From: an uncultured Flavobacteriaceae bacterium
GTDB lineage: Bacteria; Bacteroidota; Bacteroidia; Flavobacteriales; Flavobacteriaceae
Assembly (NCBI GenBank): GCA_947498845.1
Contig: CANMLX010000005.1
Location: forward strand, 1 to 64,000
DNA: 64,000 nt
Direction of reading: 5' to 3'
Shown here piece after piece: positions 26,551 to 36,238 of this stretch. The notes under the pieces were generated by a model. The model did no database searches. It was not told the DNA's origin and worked only from the letters and a program-made list of their open reading frames with translations. A program made the position numbers and the translations under genes. How positions within the stretch are numbered: position 1 is the first letter of the stretch; each line of letters opens with the position of its first letter.

Positions 26551-29500
26551 ATGAAACTATTTAAGAGCCTTTTAGTTCTAGTTTTTATTGTCTCTTGTGC
26601 GAAAGATGTCGATAACAAGCAATTTACATTATTGAATTCTAAAATATCTGGAATTGACTTTGAAAATATTTTAACAGAATCCGATACCTTAAATTATTTT
26701 ACCTATCCATACATATACATGGGGGGAGGTATTGCTATAGGCGATTTTAATAATGATAATTTACAAGATATATATTTTACAGGTAATATGGTTAGTAATA
26801 GGCTTTATATAAATAAAGGCGAGTTAACTTTTAAAGATGTTACTAAAAAAGCAAATGCAGGTTTATCAAAAAATAATTGGTTTTTAGGCGTTACTACTGT
26901 AGATATTAATAATGATGGATGGTTAGATCTTTATTTAAGTGTATCTGGAAAAAACGAAAATTGTCCTAATAAATTATTGGTTAATCAAGGTGTGAACAAA
27001 GATGGGCAAATACTATTTAAAGAAGAAGCAGAGAAATACGGTATTGCAGATAAAGGACATAGCACACAAAGCTCCTTTTTTGATTACGATAATGATGGTG
27101 ATTTGGATTTATACGTTGCCAATTACCCTATTACACCTTTTAAAACAACACCAGAAACCTTTAAACAACATATAAGGCATGCTTCATCAAGACATTCCAA
27201 TCATCTCTATAAAAATAATGGTAATGGGATGTTTACAGATGTTACAAAAGAAGCAGGACTAATGTCATACAGTCTATCCCTAAGTGCTAGTGTAAGCGAT
27301 TTAAATAATGATGGGTATAAAGATATTTATGTGAGTAACGATTTTGCAAGTGCAGATTTTTGTTATATGAATAATGGAGATGGTACGTTTAGAAATACCA
27401 TACAGCAGTCTGTAAAACATACAGCCTTATATGGTATGGGAGCAGATATAGCCGACTTTAATAACGATGGGTTTTTAGATATTTTTCAGGCAGATATGGA
27501 TGCCTCTACAAATAAACGCTCTAAAGCTAACATGGCTAGCATGAACCCTCAAGTATTTTGGGATACCTACAACTCTGGATTGCATTATCAATATATGCAT
27601 AATTGTTTACAATTAAACACAGGCATTTTAAATACTAATAAAACACCACGATTTAATAATATTTCCAGAATTTCAAATACCTCCAGTACCGATTGGAGTT
27701 GGGGACCTGTTTTTGCAGATTTAGATAACGACGGGTGGAAAGATTTGTATATTTCTAATGGTACTAGAAGAGAAATTAATAATACAGACTTTTTCAATGC
27801 CCTTGAAAAATCTAAAACCGTTTTTGAAAATAAGCAGCGTAGTAATGGTCTCAGGAATACATTAAAGATGCCATCGGAAAAAACAGATAATTTTGTTTTT
27901 AAAAACTCTAGAGATTTAACATTTAAAAAGATAAATGCAGAATGGGGCTTGGAATTTAAAGGGTTTTCCAATGGTGTTGCTTATGCCGATTTGGATAATG
28001 ATGGTGATCTGGAAATTATATTAAATAATATTGATGATAAAGCAGTTATATTTAAAAATAATAATAAAGAAAATAACAACTATATCACTGTAAAATTCAT
28101 AGGGCAGGAGAAAAATCCCAAAGGGATAGGAGCAAAATGTACAATTATAATTAAGGGGAAGAAGCAGTTTCAGGAATTAAGCTTAGAACATGGATATATC
28201 TCTTCAATGGCGCCAATGCTTCATTTTGGGCTAGGAAAAGAAGATGTAATAGACACTTTAAATGTTGAATGGCAAGATGGTAAAACGCAAACGTTAACCC
28301 AAGTTTCAGCTAATAAAACCTTGGTGTTAAACTATACCAATGCAACACTAAATAAAATAGAAAAAGGGCTAAAAAAAGAACCGCGTTTTAATTCAAAAAA
28401 AAAGGTGTTAGATTCTTTGTTTATACATGTAGAAAACAACTATGATGATTACGCAAAAGAAATATTGTTACCACATAAAACCTCTACTTTTGGACCCTAT
28501 ATATCTGTAGGCGATTTAAATAAAGATGGTTTGGAAGATTTTTATGTAAGTGGTGCTTCGGGGCAAAAAGGAGGTCTGTTCTATCAAAATAAAGATGGGT
28601 TATTTGATAAAAAAGAAGTTGCTTTTAAAGACGATCAAGCTTATGAAGATATGGGATCTTTAATGTTTGATGCTGATAATGATGGAGATTTAGATTTATA
28701 CGTAGTGAGTGGTGGAAACGAATTTGAGCCTGATTCTAAATTACTTCAAGACAGACTTTATAAAAACGATGGTTCTGGAAATCTATCACTATCAAAAGCG
28801 GCACTCCCAGAAATGATTACCAGTGGGTCTCGGGTTTATAATTTTGATTACGATCATGATGGTGATCAAGATTTGTTGGTATGTGGAAGATTAATTCCAG
28901 GCAACTATCCAGCACCCGCAAAAACATATATCCTTAAAAATGTGAGCAAAGATTCTAAAATTAAATTTGAAGATGTAACAACTGTTTTAATGCCAGAATT
29001 TAACAAGCTAGGATTGGCAACAGCCCTAAGTATAGCCGATGTTAATAATGATGGTTGGAAGGATATAGTAGCCGTAGGCGAATGGATGCCTGTAAGGGTG
29101 TATAAAAACAATCATGGTAAAAAATTTACAGAAATTTCAAGTGAATTAGGATTGTTAAAAACAACAGGATGGTGGTTTAGTATTGCAAGTGGTGACTTTG
29201 ATAATGATGGTGATATAGATTTTGTAGCAGGAAACCTAGGGCTTAATTACAAATATAAATCGTCTAAAGATGAAACTTTCGATATTTATTTCAATGATTT
29301 TGATGATAATAATAAAAAAGATATTGTTTTAAGTTATTACAATGAGGGTGAAAAATATCCTGTTCGTGGTCGCTCCTGTTCTGCTTCTCAAGTTGGAGAA
29401 ATAAAACAAAAGTTTAAAACATATAACGAATTTGCCGAAGCAACATTGGTAGATGTTTATGGTAAAGAAGATTTAGAAAAAGCTTTGCAATATCAAGTAA

Positions 29501-29874
29501 ATACATTTGCAACGTCTTATATTGAAAATAAAGGGAATACATTTGTTATGCATAATTTACCTAATAACATACAATTGTCAAGCATCAATCAAATTGTTGT
29601 AGAAGATTTTAATAAAGATGGTAATTTAGATTTTGTTGCAGCGGGTAATCTTTATGATTCTGAAATTGAAACCCCAAGAAATGATGCTGGTTCAGGTATA
29701 TTTTTTGAAGGAAATGGAAAAGGTGGCTTTAAATCCTGCAATAGCTTAGAAAGCGGTTTTTATGCGCCAAAAAATGTTAAAGATTTGGCACTAATCAAAG
29801 TAGGAGACAAACAAATGATTATTGTAGCTAATAATAATGACTTTTTAAAATTTATTGAAATTAAAACAGATTAG
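26551..29874 (+). CDS. FG-GAP/VCBS-repeat lipoprotein with ASPIC/UnbV domain (first of pair)
   Basis: About 1107 residues from the chosen start (MKLFKSLLVLVFIVSC), which places a lipobox cysteine at residue 16. The ATG at 26509 would put 14 extra residues before the signal. An N-terminal beta-propeller-like half contains many calcium-binding loops of the DxNxDGxxD type (DINNDGWLDLYL, DYDNDGDLDLYV, DFNNDGFLDIFQ). An ASPIC/UnbV domain (about 505-595, ending VEWQDGKTQTLTQ) follows, then a second set of FG-GAP repeats. Such proteins are predicted surface-exposed carbohydrate or protein binders. The place after SusD suggests a substrate-capture role, which is inference. It is paralogous to the next gene. 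Confidence 0.9.
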   Translation: MKLFKSLLVLVFIVSCAKDVDNKQFTLLNSKISGIDFENILTESDTLNYFTYPYIYMGGGIAIGDFNNDNLQDIYFTGNMVSNRLYINKGELTFKDVTKKANAGLSKNNWFLGVTTVDINNDGWLDLYLSVSGKNENCPNKLLVNQGVNKDGQILFKEEAEKYGIADKGHSTQSSFFDYDNDGDLDLYVANYPITPFKTTPETFKQHIRHASSRHSNHLYKNNGNGMFTDVTKEAGLMSYSLSLSASVSDLNNDGYKDIYVSNDFASADFCYMNNGDGTFRNTIQQSVKHTALYGMGADIADFNNDGFLDIFQADMDASTNKRSKANMASMNPQVFWDTYNSGLHYQYMHNCLQLNTGILNTNKTPRFNNISRISNTSSTDWSWGPVFADLDNDGWKDLYISNGTRREINNTDFFNALEKSKTVFENKQRSNGLRNTLKMPSEKTDNFVFKNSRDLTFKKINAEWGLEFKGFSNGVAYADLDNDGDLEIILNNIDDKAVIFKNNNKENNNYITVKFIGQEKNPKGIGAKCTIIIKGKKQFQELSLEHGYISSMAPMLHFGLGKEDVIDTLNVEWQDGKTQTLTQVSANKTLVLNYTNATLNKIEKGLKKEPRFNSKKKVLDSLFIHVENNYDDYAKEILLPHKTSTFGPYISVGDLNKDGLEDFYVSGASGQKGGLFYQNKDGLFDKKEVAFKDDQAYEDMGSLMFDADNDGDLDLYVVSGGNEFEPDSKLLQDRLYKNDGSGNLSLSKAALPEMITSGSRVYNFDYDHDGDQDLLVCGRLIPGNYPAPAKTYILKNVSKDSKIKFEDVTTVLMPEFNKLGLATALSIADVNNDGWKDIVAVGEWMPVRVYKNNHGKKFTEISSELGLLKTTGWWFSIASGDFDNDGDIDFVAGNLGLNYKYKSSKDETFDIYFNDFDDNNKKDIVLSYYNEGEKYPVRGRSCSASQVGEIKQKFKTYNEFAEATLVDVYGKEDLEKALQYQVNTFATSYIENKGNTFVMHNLPNNIQLSSINQIVVEDFNKDGNLDFVAAGNLYDSEIETPRNDAGSGIFFEGNGKGGFKSCNSLESGFYAPKNVKDLALIKVGDKQMIIVANNNDFLKFIEIKTD

Positions 29875-29880
29875 TAAATT

Positions 29881-32800
29881 ATGTTATCAAACAAATCCAG
29901 TTTTTTAGTATTATGTGGTTACTTATTTGTTTTTTTAACGCTCTTAGGATGTAATAAAGAAAAGCAAAAAAAGGAAGATATACCTGTTATAAAAGAAACT
30001 TTATTTAAGAGTTTGTCTGCTCAACAAACAGGCATAACATTCAATAATAAAATAACAGAAAATCCAAATAATTTTTTCATGGTATACAACTATGCCTATA
30101 ATGGAGGTGGGGTAGCTATCGGAGATATAAATAATGATGGTCTTTCTGATATTTTTTTTACAGGAAATCAAGTAAATAATAGGCTCTACTTAAACAAAGG
30201 AAATTTTAAGTTTAAAGATATTACACAAAATGCTGGAGTAGCTGGAGGTCCAGGTTGGGATAATGGCGTTGTAATGGTAGACATTAATGGTGATAAACTC
30301 TTAGATATATACATATGTCGAGGAGGTTGGAAAGGAACAGATACCGAACGCGCTAACTTACTCTACATAAATAACGGAGACAATACGTTTACCGAAAAAG
30401 CAAAAACGTACAATATTGCAGATACAGGTTTCTCTATGATGGCGTCCTTTTTTGATATGGATAATGATAATGATTTAGATATGTATCTTATAAATCGCCC
30501 AAGACGTTTTTTTCAATCGCATGATGACATTGCAAAAGGTAAAAAAGAACAAAACCCCTTGTATAGAGATAAATTATACGAAAATAATAATGGAGTATTT
30601 AAAGAAATAGGAATACAATCTGGTATTAATCAAACGTATGCGTATGGTTTGGGATTATCAACTTCAGACTTAAATAATGATGGTTACAGTGATATTTATG
30701 TAGCCAACGATTATTTTGAAAGCGATTATTTTTTTAAAAATAATGGGAATAAAACATTTTCTCAAAACATACAGTCTTTTAGTAATCACGTAGCATATTA
30801 TGGTATGGGTGTAGACGTTGTAGATTTTAATAATGATGGGCTTGAAGACCTAATAGAGTTGGACATGTCATCATCAGACCATGTTAGAGCGAAAACAACC
30901 ATGGCATCTATGAATGTGGATGGATATAATAGAATTTTAAGTAAAGGTAACCATTATCAATACATGCACAATATGCTTCAGCTTAATAACGGAAATGGGT
31001 TTTTTAGTGAGATAGCACAGTTTGCTGGAGTAGACAAAACCGGTTGGAGTTGGGCTTGTTTGGGAAGTGATTTTGATAACGACGGATTAAGAGACTTGTT
31101 CGTTTCCAATGGCCTTAGGCGAGATGTTTTTGATAAAGATATTACAGTTAAGGTTTCACGATATCTCAATTCTAGAGAAAAGAAGCAACGCTCAAAAAGC
31201 GAAAATGTAACATATATTGCTAATCTTTTTAACGAAAATAAAATTCATAATTACATTTATAAAAATGATGGTGGTTTAAAATTTTCAGATAAAGTAAAAG
31301 AATGGGGGTTAGAGGATCTTAGTTTTTCCAATGGTGCGGCGGTAGGAGATCTAGACAATGATGGCGATTTAGATTTGGTAGTTAATAATATTAATGATGC
31401 TGCTTTTATTTACCAGAATCGCTCTGAAAAGTCTGATAATAATTTTAAAAAAATTAAATTAATAGGTCCTAAAAATAATGCTTTAGGTTTGGGCGCAAAG
31501 GTAACTTTATACACTAAAGATAGAATCCAGTATCATGAACTAAAAAATGTTCGTGGTTATTTGTCATCAGTAGATCCAATTGTTCACTTCGGATTAGGAA
31601 AAGTAATGACTATAGATTCTTTAAAAGTAGTTTGGCCAGATAAAAAGGAGAGCTTTCTGTCTCAAATAGAGGTTAATACAACTCAAACTATTAATTATGA
31701 CGAAGCAGTTAAAGTAAAACCAGAAAAGCAGCAACCTATAACACCAATTTTTACAGATATCACTAAAACTGCTTTTTCGAAAAAAGGCTTTAAACACCAA
31801 GAAAACGAATTTGATGATTTTAAAAATCAAATATTATTGCCTCATAAGCTTTCAACAGAGGGACCTTGTATTACTGTAGCAGATATTAATAAGGATGGGT
31901 ATGAAGATTTTTTTGTAGGCGGTGCAGCAAATCAAAGTGGTGAAATTTATATTCAAAAACCAGGCAACACGTTTTTTAAAACATCGCAAATAGATGTGTT
32001 ACAAGATAAAAATCACGAAGATACTGCAGCAACTTTTTTTGATGCTAATGGGGATGGGTTTGTAGATTTATACGTGGTTAGTGGGGGTAATGAGTTTAAT
32101 GAAAACTCAGAACACTATCAGGATAGGTTATATCTAAACAACGGAAAAGGTACTTTTTTAAAATCTAATAAATTACCAACAATAAGCTCTAGTGGAGGCT
32201 GTGTTATTCCCTTAGATTATGATAATGATGGTGATTTGGATCTGTTTATTGGAGGGCGTTTAACCCCTAATAGATATCCTAATAGCCCTAAAAGCTATTT
32301 GTTACAAAACAATTCAGGAGTCTTTAAAGACATAACACCCTTAAGCGCTAAAAGTTTGCAATACATTGGTATGGTTACAGATGGAGTTTGGACAGATATT
32401 GACGGAGATAAAATAAATGAACTATTTATTGTTGGAGAATGGATGCCATTACAACTATTTAATTTTGAAAAAGGTGTGTTTAAGAAAAAAAACATGCCCA
32501 GTTTGAATAAAACAAATGGTTGGTGGAATACCATTAAAGCTAGTGATATAGATTTAGATGGCGATATAGATTTTGTTTTAGGAAATTTAGGTGAAAACTA
32601 TAAGTTTAAGGCTAGTAAAGAAAAACCATTTTATGTTTTTGCTTCAGATTACGATAAAAATGGCACAAATGATGTGTTTCTTGCAAAAAATTATAAAAAC
32701 AAGATTGTTCCTATTCGTGGTAAAGAATGCTCATCACAACAATTACCAAAGATCTCTAAAAAATTTAAAACCTATATGGAGTTTGCTACTGCCGATTTGG

Positions 32801-33234
32801 GTACGATTTTGGATGATAAAGAATTAGCATCTCAAAGGCACGAGGTGTATACGTTTCAAAGTGTATTTCTTATCAATAATAATGGAACGCTAGAGATAGA
32901 AAAACTTCCAAGCACAGCTCAATATTCAACAATACAGAGTATTCTTTTAGATGATTTTACCAAAGATGGGAATACAGATATTCTATTAGCAGGAAACAAG
33001 TTTAATGCAGAAATAGAAACTACTAGGGCAGATGCTTCAATAGGTTTATTTCTCAAGAATGAAAAAGCAAAATACAAGCCGCTATTACCAAATCACAGCG
33101 GAATTTTTTTACCAAATAATGTTAAAGAACTTAAAAAGATAATTTTAGGAAAAAAAGATGAGGAAAAAACTAAAGGCGTTATTGTAGGTATAAATAATGG
33201 GCGTATTCGCTTGCTTAAAATGAATGATTTGTAA
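29881..33234 (+). CDS. FG-GAP/VCBS-repeat lipoprotein with ASPIC/UnbV domain (second of pair)
   Basis: An 1117-residue protein beginning 6 bp after its paralogue, certainly on the same transcript. The signal ends in the lipobox LTLLGC (cysteine near residue 24). Architecture is the same: FG-GAP repeats with DINNDGLSDIFF and DMDNDNDLDMYL loops, an ASPIC/UnbV domain (about 515-600, DSLKVVWPDKKESFL), and a second FG-GAP block with DYDNDGDLDLFIGGR. Both copies keep MHN(C/M)LQLN(T/N)G before a TDWSW or TGWSW motif, so the pair arose by an old duplication and has diverged. A partner in a heteromeric surface complex is possible. Confidence 0.9.
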   Translation: MLSNKSSFLVLCGYLFVFLTLLGCNKEKQKKEDIPVIKETLFKSLSAQQTGITFNNKITENPNNFFMVYNYAYNGGGVAIGDINNDGLSDIFFTGNQVNNRLYLNKGNFKFKDITQNAGVAGGPGWDNGVVMVDINGDKLLDIYICRGGWKGTDTERANLLYINNGDNTFTEKAKTYNIADTGFSMMASFFDMDNDNDLDMYLINRPRRFFQSHDDIAKGKKEQNPLYRDKLYENNNGVFKEIGIQSGINQTYAYGLGLSTSDLNNDGYSDIYVANDYFESDYFFKNNGNKTFSQNIQSFSNHVAYYGMGVDVVDFNNDGLEDLIELDMSSSDHVRAKTTMASMNVDGYNRILSKGNHYQYMHNMLQLNNGNGFFSEIAQFAGVDKTGWSWACLGSDFDNDGLRDLFVSNGLRRDVFDKDITVKVSRYLNSREKKQRSKSENVTYIANLFNENKIHNYIYKNDGGLKFSDKVKEWGLEDLSFSNGAAVGDLDNDGDLDLVVNNINDAAFIYQNRSEKSDNNFKKIKLIGPKNNALGLGAKVTLYTKDRIQYHELKNVRGYLSSVDPIVHFGLGKVMTIDSLKVVWPDKKESFLSQIEVNTTQTINYDEAVKVKPEKQQPITPIFTDITKTAFSKKGFKHQENEFDDFKNQILLPHKLSTEGPCITVADINKDGYEDFFVGGAANQSGEIYIQKPGNTFFKTSQIDVLQDKNHEDTAATFFDANGDGFVDLYVVSGGNEFNENSEHYQDRLYLNNGKGTFLKSNKLPTISSSGGCVIPLDYDNDGDLDLFIGGRLTPNRYPNSPKSYLLQNNSGVFKDITPLSAKSLQYIGMVTDGVWTDIDGDKINELFIVGEWMPLQLFNFEKGVFKKKNMPSLNKTNGWWNTIKASDIDLDGDIDFVLGNLGENYKFKASKEKPFYVFASDYDKNGTNDVFLAKNYKNKIVPIRGKECSSQQLPKISKKFKTYMEFATADLGTILDDKELASQRHEVYTFQSVFLINNNGTLEIEKLPSTAQYSTIQSILLDDFTKDGNTDILLAGNKFNAEIETTRADASIGLFLKNEKAKYKPLLPNHSGIFLPNNVKELKKIILGKKDEEKTKGVIVGINNGRIRLLKMNDL

Positions 33235-33280
33235 AGTTCTTCTGTAAGGGATCATGATTATTTGCCGCAATCAATACTAA

Positions 33281-33306
33281 AACTTAATTAAAAAATCAAT
33301 TAAGTT
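33281..33306. other. Inverted repeat after the FG-GAP pair
   Basis: AACTTAATT (33281-33289) and AATTAAGTT (33298-33306) form a perfect 9-bp stem with an 8-nt loop. There is no T-run on the plus strand, so it is a weak terminator candidate or a protein site. Confidence 0.35.
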
Positions 33307-33409
33307 ACTTCTAACCTTTAGGGAATTTACAATTCAATCACTTAGGGATTTATAGATAGTTTAAAAAGTTTATTATTTTTAGCGACACCATTTTAAAAAC
33401 ACCCTAAAG

Positions 33410-35131
33410 ATGTATTTAAATATCAATAAGTATAAATGCTATTTTATCTTTTTCTTCATCTTTTTTTTCTCAATTTCAGTTACATGTATTGCTCAGTCAC
33501 TGCCACATCTTAAAAAAGAAGGGGATAAGGTAAAACTAATGGTCGATGATAAACCCTTTTTAATATTAGGAGGTGAATTATCCAATTCTGCAAGTGGAAG
33601 TATAGATTATATGCTTAACGCAGAACATCCAATTCCTAGAAAAAAATATAAAATGCTCAAAGGCAGTTTAGGTAACGATAGTAGCCTTAATTTAAACTAT
33701 AAAGGATCGCTTTGGCAACAAATGGTAGACCTAAATGTAAATACAGTTTTAGCAGCAGTGTCTTGGGAAATGATAGAACCAGAAGAAGGTAAATTTGATT
33801 TTTCTATAGTAGATGCTATGATTAAAGGCGCCAGAGAGAAAAATTTAAAATTAATACCATTGTGGTTTGGTTCATGGAAAAACGGCATGTCCAGCTACGT
33901 CCCGCTGTGGGTAAAACAAGATTATGAGCGTTTTCCAAGAACCAAAATAAAAAACGAAGGTAGTATTGAGACCTTATCAACCTTTAGTGAAGCCTCTTTA
34001 AAAGCAGATGCTAAAGCGTTTAAAGCTTTAATGCAATACATAAAAAAGATTGATAGTAAACACCATACTGTAATTATGGTTCAAGTTGAAAATGAGGTAG
34101 GGATTCATCGTGATTCAAGAGACAGATCCAAAATTGCAGAGAAAGCTTTTAATAGTGAAGTGCCTAAGCAGTTAATAAATTACATGACTAAGAATAAGAG
34201 TATGCTAACTCCAGAACTGGACAAACTTTGGGCATCAACTGGATATAAAGCATCAGGTACATGGAACGAAGTTTTTGGTTCTGGTGTTTGGACAGATTTG
34301 GTGTTTACATCATGGCAGTACGCTACTTATATGAATTATATTACCAAAGAAGGTAAGGCAGTATATAACCTACCAATGTTTGTAAACGCCTGGTTAGAAT
34401 ATGCAAGTCACCCTAACCCTGGAGGTTTCCCAACAGGAGGGCCATTGCCAAGGGTGATGGACGTATGGAAAGCTGCAGCACCAGATATAGACTTTTTGAG
34501 CCCAGATATTTATGGAACTAATTTTGTAGAATGGTGTGATTTGTATACAAGACAGGGAGATCCCCTGTTAATACCAGAAACATGGTGGAATAAACCAGAA
34601 TACGTTACCTACATGTTATATGCCATTGGTAATTATAATACTTTGGGAGTAGCGCCTTTTGGTATTGATAGGTTAGAGCCAGAAGAGTATCAGCCATTAA
34701 GTGAAATGTATAGCGCTGTAGCGTATTTGTCCCCTGAAATTATAGAATATCAAGGGGATAAAAATAAAATGAACGCCTTTTTAATTGATAAGGATACGCC
34801 TTTTGTAGAATTTGAAATGGATGATTATATTGTTAAAGCAGAGCTTTATAAAAGACGAGGAACTTATCGAGTAGACAGCGCTTATGGCATAATACTTAAA
34901 ACGGGAAAAGATAAGTTTACAATCACTGGGGGAAATGCAGTGATTAGTTTTCGCCCTAAAGCACCCACTTTCAAAGCAGGTATAGGTCCTGTAGATGAGT
35001 ATATTGATATTAATGGTAAATGGCAAAAAGGGCGACGATTGGGAGGAGATGAAACCAATAGAGGGCAAGGTGTGTTTTTACCAGTCGAAGGTATAGGTAT
35101 TCAAGATGTGACTGTTTATAAGTATCAATAA
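33410..35131 (+). CDS. GH35-like beta-galactosidase (DUF5597 type)
   Basis: A 573-residue exported hydrolase. The signal peptide (about 1-29) ends SVTCIAQ. The barrel starts PFLILGGELSNSASGS, a GH35 hallmark, and carries the likely acid/base E229 in VQVENEVG and the nucleophile E390 in LIPETWW. The C-terminal part (about 430-573) resembles the DUF5597 beta domain found in enzymes such as Cellvibrio japonicus Bgl35A, which removes galactose from xyloglucan fragments. With the GH3 enzyme it suggests a beta-glucan or galactose-decorated glucan as substrate, which is inference. It is the last gene of the locus on this strand. Confidence 0.88.
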   Translation: MYLNINKYKCYFIFFFIFFFSISVTCIAQSLPHLKKEGDKVKLMVDDKPFLILGGELSNSASGSIDYMLNAEHPIPRKKYKMLKGSLGNDSSLNLNYKGSLWQQMVDLNVNTVLAAVSWEMIEPEEGKFDFSIVDAMIKGAREKNLKLIPLWFGSWKNGMSSYVPLWVKQDYERFPRTKIKNEGSIETLSTFSEASLKADAKAFKALMQYIKKIDSKHHTVIMVQVENEVGIHRDSRDRSKIAEKAFNSEVPKQLINYMTKNKSMLTPELDKLWASTGYKASGTWNEVFGSGVWTDLVFTSWQYATYMNYITKEGKAVYNLPMFVNAWLEYASHPNPGGFPTGGPLPRVMDVWKAAAPDIDFLSPDIYGTNFVEWCDLYTRQGDPLLIPETWWNKPEYVTYMLYAIGNYNTLGVAPFGIDRLEPEEYQPLSEMYSAVAYLSPEIIEYQGDKNKMNAFLIDKDTPFVEFEMDDYIVKAELYKRRGTYRVDSAYGIILKTGKDKFTITGGNAVISFRPKAPTFKAGIGPVDEYIDINGKWQKGRRLGGDETNRGQGVFLPVEGIGIQDVTVYKYQ

Positions 35132-35138
35132 GAATTAA

Positions 35139-36161
35139 TTAAAAACTCGTTTTTTTAAGAATAGTCACTAATTCTTCATGCATAGTATTAGTATAATCCA
35201 AATGCGTAACCATACGAAGTTTTCTGTCTCCCATAGCTATTATTAATATACCAGCAGCTTTTAATTTTTTAATAAAATAAGTATCATCAACATCGTTATT
35301 CAATTCAAAAACAACAATGTTTGTTTCAATGGGGTTAACCGTTTTAACTATCGGAAGATTTAGCAAAACTGCTCCAATTTCTTTGGCTTTTTTATGGTCT
35401 TCTTCTAATCGGGATATATTATTGTCGAGAGCATAAGAAGCTGCTGCTGCCAAATAGCCTACTTGTCTCATATTACCACCAAATATTTTTCGTATTCTTA
35501 TAGCTTCTTCCATAATCTTGGAATCACCAACCAGAATTGAGCCTACTGGGCAGCCTAAACCTTTACTAAAACATAACGAAATGGTATCAAAAACTTCCCC
35601 ATATTGATGTGCAGTTTCGTTTTTGACAACTAAAGCATTCCATAAACGAGCACCATCTAAATGTAACCCCAAATTAGTGTCATTACATACCTGTTTAATT
35701 TTTACTATCTCATTAAAATCCCAACAAGAGCCACCAGCTTTATTTGCAGTGTTTTCTATTTCAACTAATGTAGTTTTACTGTAGTAATAAGCATCAGGGT
35801 TAATTGCTTCTTTAACTTGATTGGCTGTAAACATACCTCTGTAGCCATTAATTAATTTACAAGAAACACCACTGTTAAAAGATAACCCTCCAGACTCGTA
35901 ATTATAGACATGGGCTTGTTTATCACAAATAATTTGATCTCCAGGATTGGTGTGAAGTTTAATTGCAGCCTGGTTTGCCATAGTGCCACTTGGGAAAAAT
36001 AAAGCTTTATCCTTACCAAACATTTGAGCTACTCGTTTTTCTAAATTAATGGTCGTTATATCCTCTCTAAACACATCATCTCCAACCACAGCTTTTAGCA
36101 TGACATCAAGCATCTCTTTATCTGGTTTTGTAACCGTGTCACTTCTTAAATCTATAATCAT
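35139..36161 (-). CDS. ltaE: Low-specificity L-threonine aldolase
   Basis: A 340-residue PLP enzyme of fold type I that splits L-threonine or L-allo-threonine to glycine and acetaldehyde in the cytoplasm. The PLP lysine is K200 in LCFSKGLGCPVGS. D169 in HLDGARLW binds the pyridine nitrogen and H85 in KQAHVYNYES stacks on the ring. The N-terminus IDLRSDTVTKP is the family signature. It converges with the GH35 gene with only 7 bp between the stops and is divergent from the next gene. It is probably unrelated to the carbohydrate locus. Confidence 0.95.
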   Translation of the reverse strand: MIIDLRSDTVTKPDKEMLDVMLKAVVGDDVFREDITTINLEKRVAQMFGKDKALFFPSGTMANQAAIKLHTNPGDQIICDKQAHVYNYESGGLSFNSGVSCKLINGYRGMFTANQVKEAINPDAYYYSKTTLVEIENTANKAGGSCWDFNEIVKIKQVCNDTNLGLHLDGARLWNALVVKNETAHQYGEVFDTISLCFSKGLGCPVGSILVGDSKIMEEAIRIRKIFGGNMRQVGYLAAAASYALDNNISRLEEDHKKAKEIGAVLLNLPIVKTVNPIETNIVVFELNNDVDDTYFIKKLKAAGILIIAMGDRKLRMVTHLDYTNTMHEELVTILKKTSF

Positions 36162-36238
36162 AGTTAATTAAAAGTTAATATTTTTTATTGTAGAAAACTA
36201 TTAAATTATTTTGATACATAAGCATCAATCATTAAATA

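Noticed and set aside
27588..27971. 127-codon minus-strand frame inside the first FG-GAP gene
   Set aside because: It is antisense to repeat-rich coding sequence; no start signal or family.
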